Positions 8,608-16,124 of a stretch of 23,194 bases of DNA are shown in pieces. Origin of the DNA: GCA-2733415 sp964635575 (GTDB lineage: Bacteria > Bacteroidota > Bacteroidia > Flavobacteriales > Flavobacteriaceae); the NCBI GenBank assembly GCA_964635575.1, contig CAZWNY010000029.1, positions 1 through 23,194 of the forward strand, written 5' to 3'. The stretch's first letter is position 1, and every line of letters begins with the position of its first letter. The notes under the pieces were generated by a model. The model ran no database searches. It was not told where the DNA came from and saw only the letters and a program-made list of their open reading frames with translations. The translations under genes were made by a program, and so were the position numbers.

Positions 8608-9246
8608 ATGGGATTTTTGTTACGAAACATACCTGATTCAAATTTATTTACCTATTTAACGCTATTTTCTTTGCTTTTATTGGTAACAATAAAATATATG
8701 TATACAAACCAGTTTTTCTGTTTTTTGAATATTGTACAGCATAATAAATACATAAACTTATACATTAAAGACGGTAAAACAAATTTATTTAACCCACTTC
8801 TTTTTTTATTTTTTAGCATTAATTTCAGTGTTTTTATACATATCGTGCTTCAAAAACTAAATTATCAAATAGGTTTTTACAATGTATTCATTATTGTTAA
8901 TATCTATTTTTTAAGTGTTTATCTAATAAAAACACTAGTTTTTAAGGTGTTAAATTTGATAGTAATTGGAGCTGTTATTTTTCTTCAAAACACAACAATC
9001 AATCATTTTATCGGATTTATATTGTTTGTTTTTAATCTTATTTTTATTTTTATTTTCCCCGAAACAGAACTGTGGTTTGTATATTTTAGTGCAATTTGTA
9101 TTGGGTTTTTATTTATATTGAGTTTTGTTATTGTGTTGACAAACAATCTTAAACTTGTTTTAAGGTATTGGTTTTATTTTATTTTGTATCTTTGCACATT
9201 CAAAATTTCCCCTATATTGGTTGGTATTTTTTTGACAACTAGATAA
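8608..9246 (+). CDS. DUF4271 multi-pass membrane protein
   Basis: A 212-residue, very hydrophobic protein with about six or seven membrane spans (near residues 13-30, 62-82, 92-112, 115-127, 134-150, 158-178 and 187-208). The position just upstream of hemD, the length, and the C-terminal FILYLCTFKISPIL stretch match DUF4271, a Bacteroidota family of unknown function. It is divergent from the mannosyltransferase across ~100 bases and ends 16 bases before the hemD ATG. Codons 194-196 (TAT CTT TGC) also form a consensus -7 promoter element for hemD. Frequent Phe/Leu/Ile codons give it lower GC than its neighbours, as expected for a membrane protein. Confidence 0.82.
   Translation: MGFLLRNIPDSNLFTYLTLFSLLLLVTIKYMYTNQFFCFLNIVQHNKYINLYIKDGKTNLFNPLLFLFFSINFSVFIHIVLQKLNYQIGFYNVFIIVNIYFLSVYLIKTLVFKVLNLIVIGAVIFLQNTTINHFIGFILFVFNLIFIFIFPETELWFVYFSAICIGFLFILSFVIVLTNNLKLVLRYWFYFILYLCTFKISPILVGIFLTTR
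9168..9196 (+). promoter_or_regulatory. Intragenic promoter for hemD
   Basis: TATCTTTGCA at 9187-9196 is an excellent match to the flavobacterial -7 element TAnnTTTG, with TTG at 9168-9170 (16-base spacer, one below the usual range). It lies within the last 60 bases of the DUF4271 coding region. The expected start is near 9200, giving a leader of ~60 bases before the hemD ATG. Confidence 0.55.
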
Positions 9247-9262
9247 CCTAAATAAATTGTAT

Positions 9263-10006
9263 ATGAAAGTGAAGACTATCTTAGTTTCTCAGCCTGAACC
9301 TGCAGAAAATTCTCCGTTTTTTGAATTAGTAGAAAATCAAAAAGTAAAAATTGATTTTAGATCATTTATACATGTTGAAGATGTGCCTTGCAAGGAAGTA
9401 CGTAAACAAAAAATAGATCTTTCAAATTTTTCGGCAGTGATTTTAACCAGCAGAAATGCTGTTGATCATTATTTTAGAGTAGCAGATGAGTTGCGTTTTA
9501 AAGTACCCGATTCAATGAAGTATTTTTGCCAGTCAGAAGCAATTGCTTTTTACTTACAAAAATATGTAGTTTACCGTAAACGTAAAATTTATGTAGGAAC
9601 ACGTAATTTCACAGATTTAGTCCCGCTAATTAAAAGGTACAAAAACGAGAAGTTTTTATTACCATCATCTGACAAGTTAAAGGACATTGTACCCGTTACT
9701 TTAGATAAATTAGGTATAAAATGGAGGCAAGCAGTGTTTTATAATACGGTAATTAGCGATTTGTCTGATTTGTCTGACGTAAAATATGATATTTTAGTGT
9801 TTTATAGCCCTTCAGGAATAGATTCTTTATTAAAAAACTTTCCCGATTTTGAGCAAAAAAATACTCGTATTGCAGTTTTTGGTAATACGACTATAAAAGC
9901 GGCTACTGATGCTGGTTTACGTACCGATATTTTAGCTCCAACAAAGGAGTCTCCTTCTATGACAATGGCATTAAAAAGATATATTAGAGATGTTAATAAA
10001 AAATAA
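9263..10006 (+). CDS. hemD: Uroporphyrinogen-III synthase
   Basis: Cyclises hydroxymethylbilane with inversion of ring D to uroporphyrinogen III in haem synthesis; cytoplasmic. The ATG at 9263 (MKVKTILVSQPEP) is preferred over an in-frame TTG at 9257, because the flavobacterial proteins begin with this sequence. That gives 247 residues, normal for the family. The HemD fold is weakly conserved in sequence. Supporting features are SQPEP near the N-terminus, FSAVILTSRNAVDHYF (~57-72), the inter-domain segment around FLLPSSDK, DILVFYSPSGIDSLL, and VFGNTTIKAATDAGL near the C-terminus. It follows DUF4271 by 16 bases and probably also has its own promoter within that gene. Confidence 0.9.
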   Translation: MKVKTILVSQPEPAENSPFFELVENQKVKIDFRSFIHVEDVPCKEVRKQKIDLSNFSAVILTSRNAVDHYFRVADELRFKVPDSMKYFCQSEAIAFYLQKYVVYRKRKIYVGTRNFTDLVPLIKRYKNEKFLLPSSDKLKDIVPVTLDKLGIKWRQAVFYNTVISDLSDLSDVKYDILVFYSPSGIDSLLKNFPDFEQKNTRIAVFGNTTIKAATDAGLRTDILAPTKESPSMTMALKRYIRDVNKK

Positions 10007-10315
10007 ATACAACCATTAATATCGGAATAAACTCTTCGGTTAATTTAAACTTCCCTCTGGTTTTTATTATTACCTAACCTTTCTAATTATTTAACGTATA
10101 GTTTTACGGTTAATTAAAAAAAAACAGGAAAATATCAATACAGAAACTAGCGTTAATAGGTAAATTTACGATTAATGTTAAAAAAAGCCCTCATTAAATT
10201 AATGAGGGCTTTTTTTTGCTTTTCAACACTTCTTCATATTAGAAGTAAAATTCGTGTCTTTATATTTTTTCGTAACAACGTGTGTGTTTGCGTTGCAAAT
10301 TTAAATCCTGAAATT
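10007..10315. other. Intergenic region, hemD to DUF2490 gene
   Basis: About 309 bases between two convergent genes. The only strong element is the terminator at 10180-10217. The ~170 bases between the hemD stop and that terminator hold no convincing open frame. The sequence CGGTTAAT occurs at 10037-10044 and 10107-10114, with a variant CGATTAAT at 10169-10176. I cannot assign a role to these. Confidence 0.6.
10180..10217. terminator. Strong bidirectional intrinsic terminator
   Basis: A perfect stem AGCCCTCATTA / TAATGAGGGCT around a tiny AT loop, centred on 10198, is flanked by a run of seven A on the left and eight T on the right. It therefore works as stem plus U-run on both strands. It ends the hemD transcript (+) and the transporter/carbonic anhydrase operon (-), whose last gene stops at 10316. 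Confidence 0.9.
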
Positions 10316-11008
10316 TTACTTTTTATTTCGCCTAAAGTCGGTATTAAAAACAATTGCAAATTGCAAGTACCATTTTCCAAAATTGTTTACTTGTTGGTGC
10401 ATCATTCCTAATTGCAGACTTGTTTTTTTATTTACTTGATAACCTAATGAACCATAAAGCCTATTTCTATCAAAAAAAGTAGCTTTATCATTTATAAAAA
10501 TTTCATCATATAGCCCAACAAACCATGTTTTTTCTTCCATTTTTGGTTTATTTAAGGGTATAAATAACATTAACCTATATCGGAATCTGTTTCTGTAATC
10601 GTTGTTTACCCAGCGTTGTTCTACCCTGTATCGGTGTTCTAATTTTACACGACCAATGTAGTTATTGCTTATCAATTGTTGCCATATACGGTGTTCTTCT
10701 GTTTCTGGCGCATCTTGTTCTGAATCATACACATACGATGGTATATAAGCGTATCCTGCGGTTACAAATGCGTTTTTTGAAAAATGATAATTTAAACCTG
10801 TTCTTAACAACAACTGTTCGGTATTATTTGGTGTTAAGGTATGATTTCGATATTGGATTTCAGTATGAATACTGAATGCATCACTTATTCTGTTGGTGCC
10901 AAAATACATAAGCCAGTTTCCTGTTTTATTTTCTTGTGCTGAAGTAAAAAAAGGAAGCAGAAGTAATATTCCTATAACACTTCTGCTTAGTTTTAATTGT
11001 TGTAACAT
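10316..11008 (-). CDS. DUF2490 outer-membrane beta-barrel protein
   Basis: A 230-residue protein with a clear Sec signal peptide (basic LKLSR, hydrophobic IGILLLLPFF, cleavage likely after SAQ at ~24). The mature part is alternating beta strands rich in aromatic residues and arginine (IQYRNHTL, KLEHRYRVEQRW, RFRYRLMLF), ending in a strand with FNTDF. This pattern fits DUF2490, a predicted outer-membrane barrel family of unknown function. It starts 2 bases after the carbonic anhydrase stop and is the last gene before the terminator, so it is co-expressed with the SulP transporters. An outer-membrane role for the same substrate is an inference only. Confidence 0.85.
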   Translation of the reverse strand: MLQQLKLSRSVIGILLLLPFFTSAQENKTGNWLMYFGTNRISDAFSIHTEIQYRNHTLTPNNTEQLLLRTGLNYHFSKNAFVTAGYAYIPSYVYDSEQDAPETEEHRIWQQLISNNYIGRVKLEHRYRVEQRWVNNDYRNRFRYRLMLFIPLNKPKMEEKTWFVGLYDEIFINDKATFFDRNRLYGSLGYQVNKKTSLQLGMMHQQVNNFGKWYLQFAIVFNTDFRRNKK

Positions 11009-11010
11009 AT

Positions 11011-11640
11011 TTATAACATTTCTACTTTACCTGTTGATAACATGTAAACTCCACCAACTATTTTAATTTCTCCGTTTTGTTCCATTTCTTTAAGAATTGG
11101 GCTTTTTTCACGAATTCTATCCATAGTAAGTAATACGTTATTTGCTACTGTTTTAGTAACCATGTCTTTGTTAGATGAGTTTGCTTCTCCACTTACTTGT
11201 GTTGCGGATAAAGATACTGCTGGTTTGATTTTGGATAATAACTCGGTAATGTTACCCAATTTTACATCATCACAAGCTGCTTTTACTGCTCCGCAAGACT
11301 CGTGTCCTAAAATGAATACTAATTTACTTCCTGCTACTTTACAAGAATATTCCATACTTCCTAAAATATCTACGTTTTCAAAGTTACCCGCAACTCTGGC
11401 GACAAAAACGTCTCCAATACTTTGATCAAAAACTATTTCGACAGGTACTCTAGAGTCAATACAAGATAAAATTACTGCTTTTGGATATTGTCCGTCAACG
11501 GTTTGTTTAACTTGTTCTAAAAAATCTACTGATTTATTTTTTGCTAAAGTAAAACGTTTGTTTCCTGCTAATAAATCTGTTAAAATTGCATCTGGTGTTA
11601 ATGCGTTTTGCGTTTCTTTTGTTTCTGTTGTTGTTCTCAT
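11011..11640 (-). CDS. Beta-class carbonic anhydrase
   Basis: Interconverts CO2 and bicarbonate with a zinc ion. The 209 residues contain the complete beta-class active site: C60, D62 and R64 in SCIDSR, then H113 and C116 in GHESCGAVKAA. The D62-R64 pair and the GDVFVARVAGN segment (76-86) are typical. No signal peptide is visible, so it should be cytoplasmic, like most bacterial beta enzymes. It lies 28 bases after a SulP transporter gene and 2 bases before the DUF2490 gene. This order supports conversion of imported bicarbonate, or trapping of CO2 as bicarbonate, for carboxylation reactions. Confidence 0.94.
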   Translation of the reverse strand: MRTTTETKETQNALTPDAILTDLLAGNKRFTLAKNKSVDFLEQVKQTVDGQYPKAVILSCIDSRVPVEIVFDQSIGDVFVARVAGNFENVDILGSMEYSCKVAGSKLVFILGHESCGAVKAACDDVKLGNITELLSKIKPAVSLSATQVSGEANSSNKDMVTKTVANNVLLTMDRIREKSPILKEMEQNGEIKIVGGVYMLSTGKVEML

Positions 11641-11668
11641 CTTTTTTTGTTTTTAAAATTTGTTTCGT

Positions 11669-13498
11669 TTATGTATTTTTTTTTATCCATATTAAACAGT
11701 CCTTAAAGTTTTCAAACATTTGATCTTTAGGTACTAAATCTGGTATAATATTTATACGTTCTAGCAGGTATTTAGGTTGTTTTGATACGGATACTAGAAG
11801 TATTTTCTTTCCTTCTTTAACTAAATCTAATAAAATATCTTCCATTACATAAAGCCCTGATTGATCTATGTATTGCATTCTATCCATGCGTATAATTATT
11901 GTAGATGCGGTACTTGGTATTTGTTTCATTAGTTGTTGAAAGTCGCTTGTAGATCCGAAAAAAAGTGGTCCTTTAATATGTTTAATAAATACTTCGGATT
12001 TTTTTTCGCTAGAAAAATCTATTTCATCATTCCAAACTTCTTCATCTAATAGTGAGGTTACTTCTGAATTTTGTGCGGTTAAACCTGCAATTTTTTTCAT
12101 AAACACTAACGATGCTAATACTAAACCAATACCTACTGCATAAACTAAATTCCAAATTGAAGAAAGCACTAATACGACAAGCATAATTATTACTCCAGAT
12201 TTTGGCATTTTTGGTATCGCTTTTAATCCTTTATAATCCATAACACCTATCCCAACGGTAATTAAAATTCCTGCTAAAACTGCTGCGGGTATTTTAGATG
12301 CTACTGGGCCTAATACGAGTAATATGACAAGTAATAAAAGACTTGCTACCATACCAGATATTTTTGTTTTTCCGCCAGCATTTATATTTACAACAGTTCT
12401 TATGGTTGCTCCTGCTCCTGGTATTCCTCCAAAAACTGCTCCTATAGTGTTGCCTATTCCTTGCCCAATTAACTCTTTATTGGGTTTGTGTTTGGTTTTG
12501 GTCATGTTGTCGGCTACAATTGAGGTTAATAATGAATCTATTGCCCCTAAAAGTGCCAATGTTAACGCAGTAAAGAAGTAAGGAATAGTGTTACTAAAAC
12601 TAAAAGTGGTAAATATTTCTAGATTTGGCATTGGCAAACCACTTGGTATTTTTTCAATTGGTCTATAGTCTAAACCAAAACCTATTGCTACAACAGATAC
12701 TACTAAAAGCGCAACTAATGTACTTGGTACTTTTGTGGTTATTTTTTTAAATCCATAAATTATAAAAATAGTACTTAAAGCTAGTAGTAATTCCAACCAA
12801 TTAATGTGTTGTAATGCTTTTGGCAATACTTTAATTGTTCCTATTACTCCTGATGAGTTTTTACCCGCAAGTGTTTTAGATTCTTTAAGAATTTGCGCTT
12901 CTGTTATGTTTGCTGATCTACTTAGCGTTTCTTTAAAGTTATCTATAACCAAAAGGTTTTCTCCTACTTCGTCTTTTAATATGTTTTTTAAAATTACTTC
13001 TTTCGCTTCAGAGGTATATTTGGCAACAAGACTATCATCTTCCTTAGGATAATAACCTATACTTGGTAGTATTTGAGTTACTAGTATTATAACACCTATA
13101 GCTGTCATAAATCCTGAAACAACAGGGTAAGGCATGTATTTAATGTATTTACCTAAACCTATAAAACCTAAACCTATTTGCATTAAACCTGCTAATAAAA
13201 ATACGGTTAAAATAGCGGGTAATGCTTTTGTTACATCTCCGTTAAAAGCGGCAATCATTCCTGAAATAACGACTAAACTAACGGCTGTCATTGGTGCTGT
13301 TGGTCCAGAAATTTGTGTATTTGTACCTCCAAAAAGGGCGGCAAAAAAACCAACAAAAATTGCTCCGTAAAGTCCTGCACTTGGTCCTAAACCAGAACTA
13401 ACACCAAATGCTAAGGCTAATGGTAAAGCTACAATTCCTGCGGTAATACCACCAAATAAATCACCTTTAATATGCTTGAAATTAATAAATTTACTCAT
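11669..13498 (-). CDS. SulP family anion transporter with STAS domain
   Basis: A 609-residue SLC26/SulP permease. Residues ~1-470 form the membrane domain with the inverted-repeat core (ALPLALAFGVSSGLGP at 24-39, GTNTQISGPTAPM at 58-70, GGIPGAGATIRTVVNINAGG at 357-376). Residues ~502-605 form a cytoplasmic STAS domain with IDQSGL at 544-549. Residues ~148-232 are a long hydrophilic insertion between membrane segments, larger than in the neighbouring transporter. Substrates in the family include sulfate, bicarbonate and other anions; the adjacent carbonic anhydrase favours bicarbonate here. Its start overlaps the stop of the upstream SulP gene by one base (TAATG), so the two proteins may be made in a fixed ratio. 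Confidence 0.92.
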   Translation of the reverse strand: MSKFINFKHIKGDLFGGITAGIVALPLALAFGVSSGLGPSAGLYGAIFVGFFAALFGGTNTQISGPTAPMTAVSLVVISGMIAAFNGDVTKALPAILTVFLLAGLMQIGLGFIGLGKYIKYMPYPVVSGFMTAIGVIILVTQILPSIGYYPKEDDSLVAKYTSEAKEVILKNILKDEVGENLLVIDNFKETLSRSANITEAQILKESKTLAGKNSSGVIGTIKVLPKALQHINWLELLLALSTIFIIYGFKKITTKVPSTLVALLVVSVVAIGFGLDYRPIEKIPSGLPMPNLEIFTTFSFSNTIPYFFTALTLALLGAIDSLLTSIVADNMTKTKHKPNKELIGQGIGNTIGAVFGGIPGAGATIRTVVNINAGGKTKISGMVASLLLLVILLVLGPVASKIPAAVLAGILITVGIGVMDYKGLKAIPKMPKSGVIIMLVVLVLSSIWNLVYAVGIGLVLASLVFMKKIAGLTAQNSEVTSLLDEEVWNDEIDFSSEKKSEVFIKHIKGPLFFGSTSDFQQLMKQIPSTASTIIIRMDRMQYIDQSGLYVMEDILLDLVKEGKKILLVSVSKQPKYLLERINIIPDLVPKDQMFENFKDCLIWIKKNT

Positions 13499-15063
13499 TA
13501 TTTTTTATCTAGTTTAAAAAACTCAATATAACTTGGAGGGTTTTCAATAACACCTCTTTCTGAAATTAATTTTATGGTAATATTTCTTTCTTTAGCTTTA
13601 AATGCAAAATCTTCTAGTATTTCTATAACGTCATAATCTAAGTGTCTTGTTTTTCTTACGTCTAACTCTAGGTATGAATCATTTGGAAGGTTGTCAAGTT
13701 CTCTTAGTATGGTCGCTTTGTTAAAAAACGTTACTTCTTCTGCTAAAGTCATTTTTATTTTTCCATCATCAACATCTTCTCCTTCTTTATTTAAAAAGTG
13801 AGAGTTTTTGTAGCTATTTCTAAGAGCAATTACTATTCCTACTGCTAATCCAATACCTAATCCGTAAAGTAAATCTATAAAAACGATTCCTAAAACAGTG
13901 ATTACAAAGGGTACAAATTGTTTCCAACCTAAGTTGTAGATTTTCATAAATAGTTCTGGCTTTGCTAATTTCCAACCTACTATAAATAATACAGCTGCCA
14001 AAACAGCCAACGGAATCATATTAAGTAATGTTGGGATAAGTATTACTGAAATTAAAATAAGAAATCCGTGTATTATCGCAGACATTTTAGTTCGTCCACC
14101 AGACTGTATGTTTGCAGAACTTCGTACAATAACTTGAGTTATTGGAAGTCCACCAATCATTCCTGAAATAATATTTCCAGTACCTTGAGCCAATAATTCT
14201 CTATTTGTTGGAGTTACATTTTTGTTTGGATCTAATTTGTCTGTAGCTTCTACACACAGTAATGTTTCTAAACTTGCAACTAATGCTAAGGTAAATGCAA
14301 CAACCCATACAGCAGGGTTTGATATTGCACTAAAATTAGGCAAACTAAATTGTCCTAAAAATGAATCTACGCTATTTGGTACAGGTACACTTACTAAATG
14401 TGACCCAGCAATAGATAGAGCGTCATTAGATTGTGTTAGTACATAAAATATAATAGATACAACAACCGCAACTAAAGGTCCTTGTACTAATTGAAATATT
14501 TTTGCTTTTTTTGAAAGCACTTTATCCCAAAGTATTAATATTGCTAAACCAATTAACCCAATAAGCAAAGGTCCTAATTCAATATTACTAAAGGTATTTA
14601 AAATTGCTAAAAAGGTATTTTCTCCTTTTGGAGGAATGTAACCAAAAAAAACAGGTATTTGTTTTAAAATTATTATTATTCCGATACCTGTTAGCATTCC
14701 TTTTATTACAGACGATGGGAAAAAATATCCAATAACCCCAGCTTTTAAAATTCCAAATACAATTTGTATAATTCCTCCTAATACTACAGCCAATAAAAAA
14801 TTTTCATAACTTCCTAAAGAAATAATAGCCGCAAACACGATAGCTGCTAATCCTGCTGCAGGACCACTTACTCCAATTGTAGATCCACTAAGCACTCCTA
14901 CAATAATACCTCCTACAATTCCTGCTATTAATCCAGCAAATAGTGGTGCTCCACTTGCTAATGCTATTCCTAAACACAAAGGAAGAGCAACGAAAAAAAC
15001 GACTATACTTGCTGGTATATCATTTTTTAAATTTTTAAACGCACTTAAATTGTTTTTTTTCAT
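13498..15063 (-). CDS. SulP family anion transporter, second subtype
   Basis: A 521-residue SulP permease clearly different from its neighbour. Membrane domain ~13-415 has FVALPLCLGIALASGAPLFAG (24-44 region), GSTIGVSGPAAG (60-71) and IGGLPITQVIVRSSANIQSGG (303-323). The LPITQVIVRSSANI form resembles, as I recall, the SulP subtype often next to or fused to carbonic anhydrases. Residues ~436-505 are a short, degenerate STAS-like domain in which the usual D-S-S-G site reads HLDYDVIE. It begins 23 bases after the TetR-type gene and overlaps the next SulP gene by one base. Bicarbonate uptake is inferred from context; sulfate cannot be excluded. Confidence 0.9.
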   Translation of the reverse strand: MKKNNLSAFKNLKNDIPASIVVFFVALPLCLGIALASGAPLFAGLIAGIVGGIIVGVLSGSTIGVSGPAAGLAAIVFAAIISLGSYENFLLAVVLGGIIQIVFGILKAGVIGYFFPSSVIKGMLTGIGIIIILKQIPVFFGYIPPKGENTFLAILNTFSNIELGPLLIGLIGLAILILWDKVLSKKAKIFQLVQGPLVAVVVSIIFYVLTQSNDALSIAGSHLVSVPVPNSVDSFLGQFSLPNFSAISNPAVWVVAFTLALVASLETLLCVEATDKLDPNKNVTPTNRELLAQGTGNIISGMIGGLPITQVIVRSSANIQSGGRTKMSAIIHGFLILISVILIPTLLNMIPLAVLAAVLFIVGWKLAKPELFMKIYNLGWKQFVPFVITVLGIVFIDLLYGLGIGLAVGIVIALRNSYKNSHFLNKEGEDVDDGKIKMTLAEEVTFFNKATILRELDNLPNDSYLELDVRKTRHLDYDVIEILEDFAFKAKERNITIKLISERGVIENPPSYIEFFKLDKK

Positions 15064-15086
15064 AATTTACTTTTTTTAATTTTAAT

Positions 15087-15764
15087 TTATTTAACAAATT
15101 CTAATACCATTTTTCTATAAAAATCAGAAATGGCGTTTTTATTTTCTTTAACATCGGTAAGTTCTGGCAAATGTGCTGCAAAATATTTTTGTTGATGCAC
15201 GCCTTCTATTACAGTAGATATTAACATGTGTGGATACTCGAACGTTGAATTGACACTCAAAACTAGGTTTCCTACTCGTTTCACTACTTGTTTATAGGTT
15301 TTAAAAAAACCTCTTTTGTTTTCCGAATCTACATCTTTTGTATGGTATGCTTTCATCGATTCTGAAACGATAATATTACTTAGCTTTACTTCATTTATAT
15401 GAGAAATATAGTCGTCTATTGCAATCGGCATCGTAAGAATATCTATGGCAGCAATTAACCTTTCTTTAGTATTCTTAATATTTGCAGTTGCAAATGCTAA
15501 ACGATAATCTGTCCATGCCCAATACCAGCTAGTTAAATAGGTTAAAAAAATGTGCTTGTTTTTAAAATACCTATATATTGAGCTTTCTGGAGATTTTAAA
15601 ATAGCCCCTAATTTTTTAAATGTAAATGATTCAAAACCAATTTTATGTATTAAATCAATACCGCTTGACACTATCTTTTTACCTAACTCAGAAGAGTCTG
15701 GATTTCTGGAGTACAACTCAGAACTAATTATAATATTGATGTTTAAATTTTCGATTACTAACAT
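15087..15764 (-). CDS. TetR/AcrR-type transcriptional regulator
   Basis: A 225-residue regulator. I chose the ATG at 15764 (MLVIENLNIN); an in-frame TTG three codons earlier overlaps the -7 element and is unlikely. The DNA-binding domain is at ~30-70: a helix ELGKKIVSSGIDLIHKIGF, then FTFKKLGAILKSPESSIYRYFKNK, the usual TetR helix-turn-helix with the conserved SIYRYF recognition end. The C-terminal ~150 residues are helical with no recognised ligand signature. It is the first gene of the SulP-SulP-carbonic anhydrase-DUF2490 operon (23-base gap), and a nested palindrome covers its promoter. Autorepression, hence control of the whole operon, is likely. The inducer is unknown. Confidence 0.86.
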   Translation of the reverse strand: MLVIENLNINIIISSELYSRNPDSSELGKKIVSSGIDLIHKIGFESFTFKKLGAILKSPESSIYRYFKNKHIFLTYLTSWYWAWTDYRLAFATANIKNTKERLIAAIDILTMPIAIDDYISHINEVKLSNIIVSESMKAYHTKDVDSENKRGFFKTYKQVVKRVGNLVLSVNSTFEYPHMLISTVIEGVHQQKYFAAHLPELTDVKENKNAISDFYRKMVLEFVK

Positions 15765-15806
15765 TACTTGCAAATATAATAGTATTACTATCGTTTCTGC
15801 AAGTAA
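15764..15806 (-). promoter_or_regulatory. Promoter and nested palindromic operator of the tetR-SulP operon
   Basis: On the minus strand, TTG (15802-15800), 21 bases and TATATTTG (15778-15771) match the Bacteroidota promoter consensus. Two inverted repeats share the centre 15785: outer arms TTACTTGCA (15764-15772) and TGCAAGTAA (15798-15806), and inner arms ATAGTA (15779-15784) and TACTAT (15786-15791). The outer arms cover the -33 element and the start site. This fits binding by the adjacent TetR-type protein. The mRNA would start at or a few bases from the ATG. Confidence 0.65.
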
Positions 15807-16124
15807 ATCTATGTTTTTTTATGGTTTTTTATATGTGATCCTTTCATAGAAAAATTGATATTACATAAGAAATGTTCTTTTTTAAAACAAAAAGTTCTTG
15901 GTTTACTTCTTAATTGACTATCATCGTTTTCAACAAAACAGCTGCATTTATAATCAAACCCACATGGTGTTGAAGGTGTTATTATATCATTTATTGCAAG
16001 AGTTAAACATAAATTTTCTGTATAGTAATGTAGTTAAAATTAATTTTTATTATTATTTTAAAATTCAACGTGTTACTATAAAGTAATAATAAACCCGAGT
16101 AAAAAAGAAAAAACAATATAAAAG
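15807..16124. other. Intergenic region upstream of the tetR operon
   Basis: About 320 bases between the tetR operator and the DUF2752 stop. I see no gene that I can support. A minus-strand frame is open from ~16024 to a TAG at 15809 (about 71 codons, cysteine-rich) but has no good start. A weak hairpin TTACT/AGTAA lies at 16073-16086. No strong terminator for DUF2752 is visible. Confidence 0.5.

Noticed and set aside
9257..9262. TTG at 9257 as hemD start
   Set aside because: ATG two codons later gives the N-terminus typical of flavobacterial HemD.
10175..10411. Plus-strand 78-codon open frame
   Set aside because: It begins inside the terminator stem and runs antisense into the DUF2490 gene.
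15809..16024. Minus-strand frame of ~71 codons, cysteine-rich (TPCGFDYKC, TFCFKKEHF), upstream of the tetR operator
   Set aside because: No usable start codon in a sensible place, no recognised family, and AT-rich sequence makes such a stretch possible by chance. It could be a gene remnant; a homology search would decide.
15898..16086. Plus-strand 62-codon open frame between tetR and DUF2752
   Set aside because: Tyr/Phe/Asn-rich composition typical of translated AT-rich noncoding DNA, no promoter or family, and convergent with both neighbours' layout.
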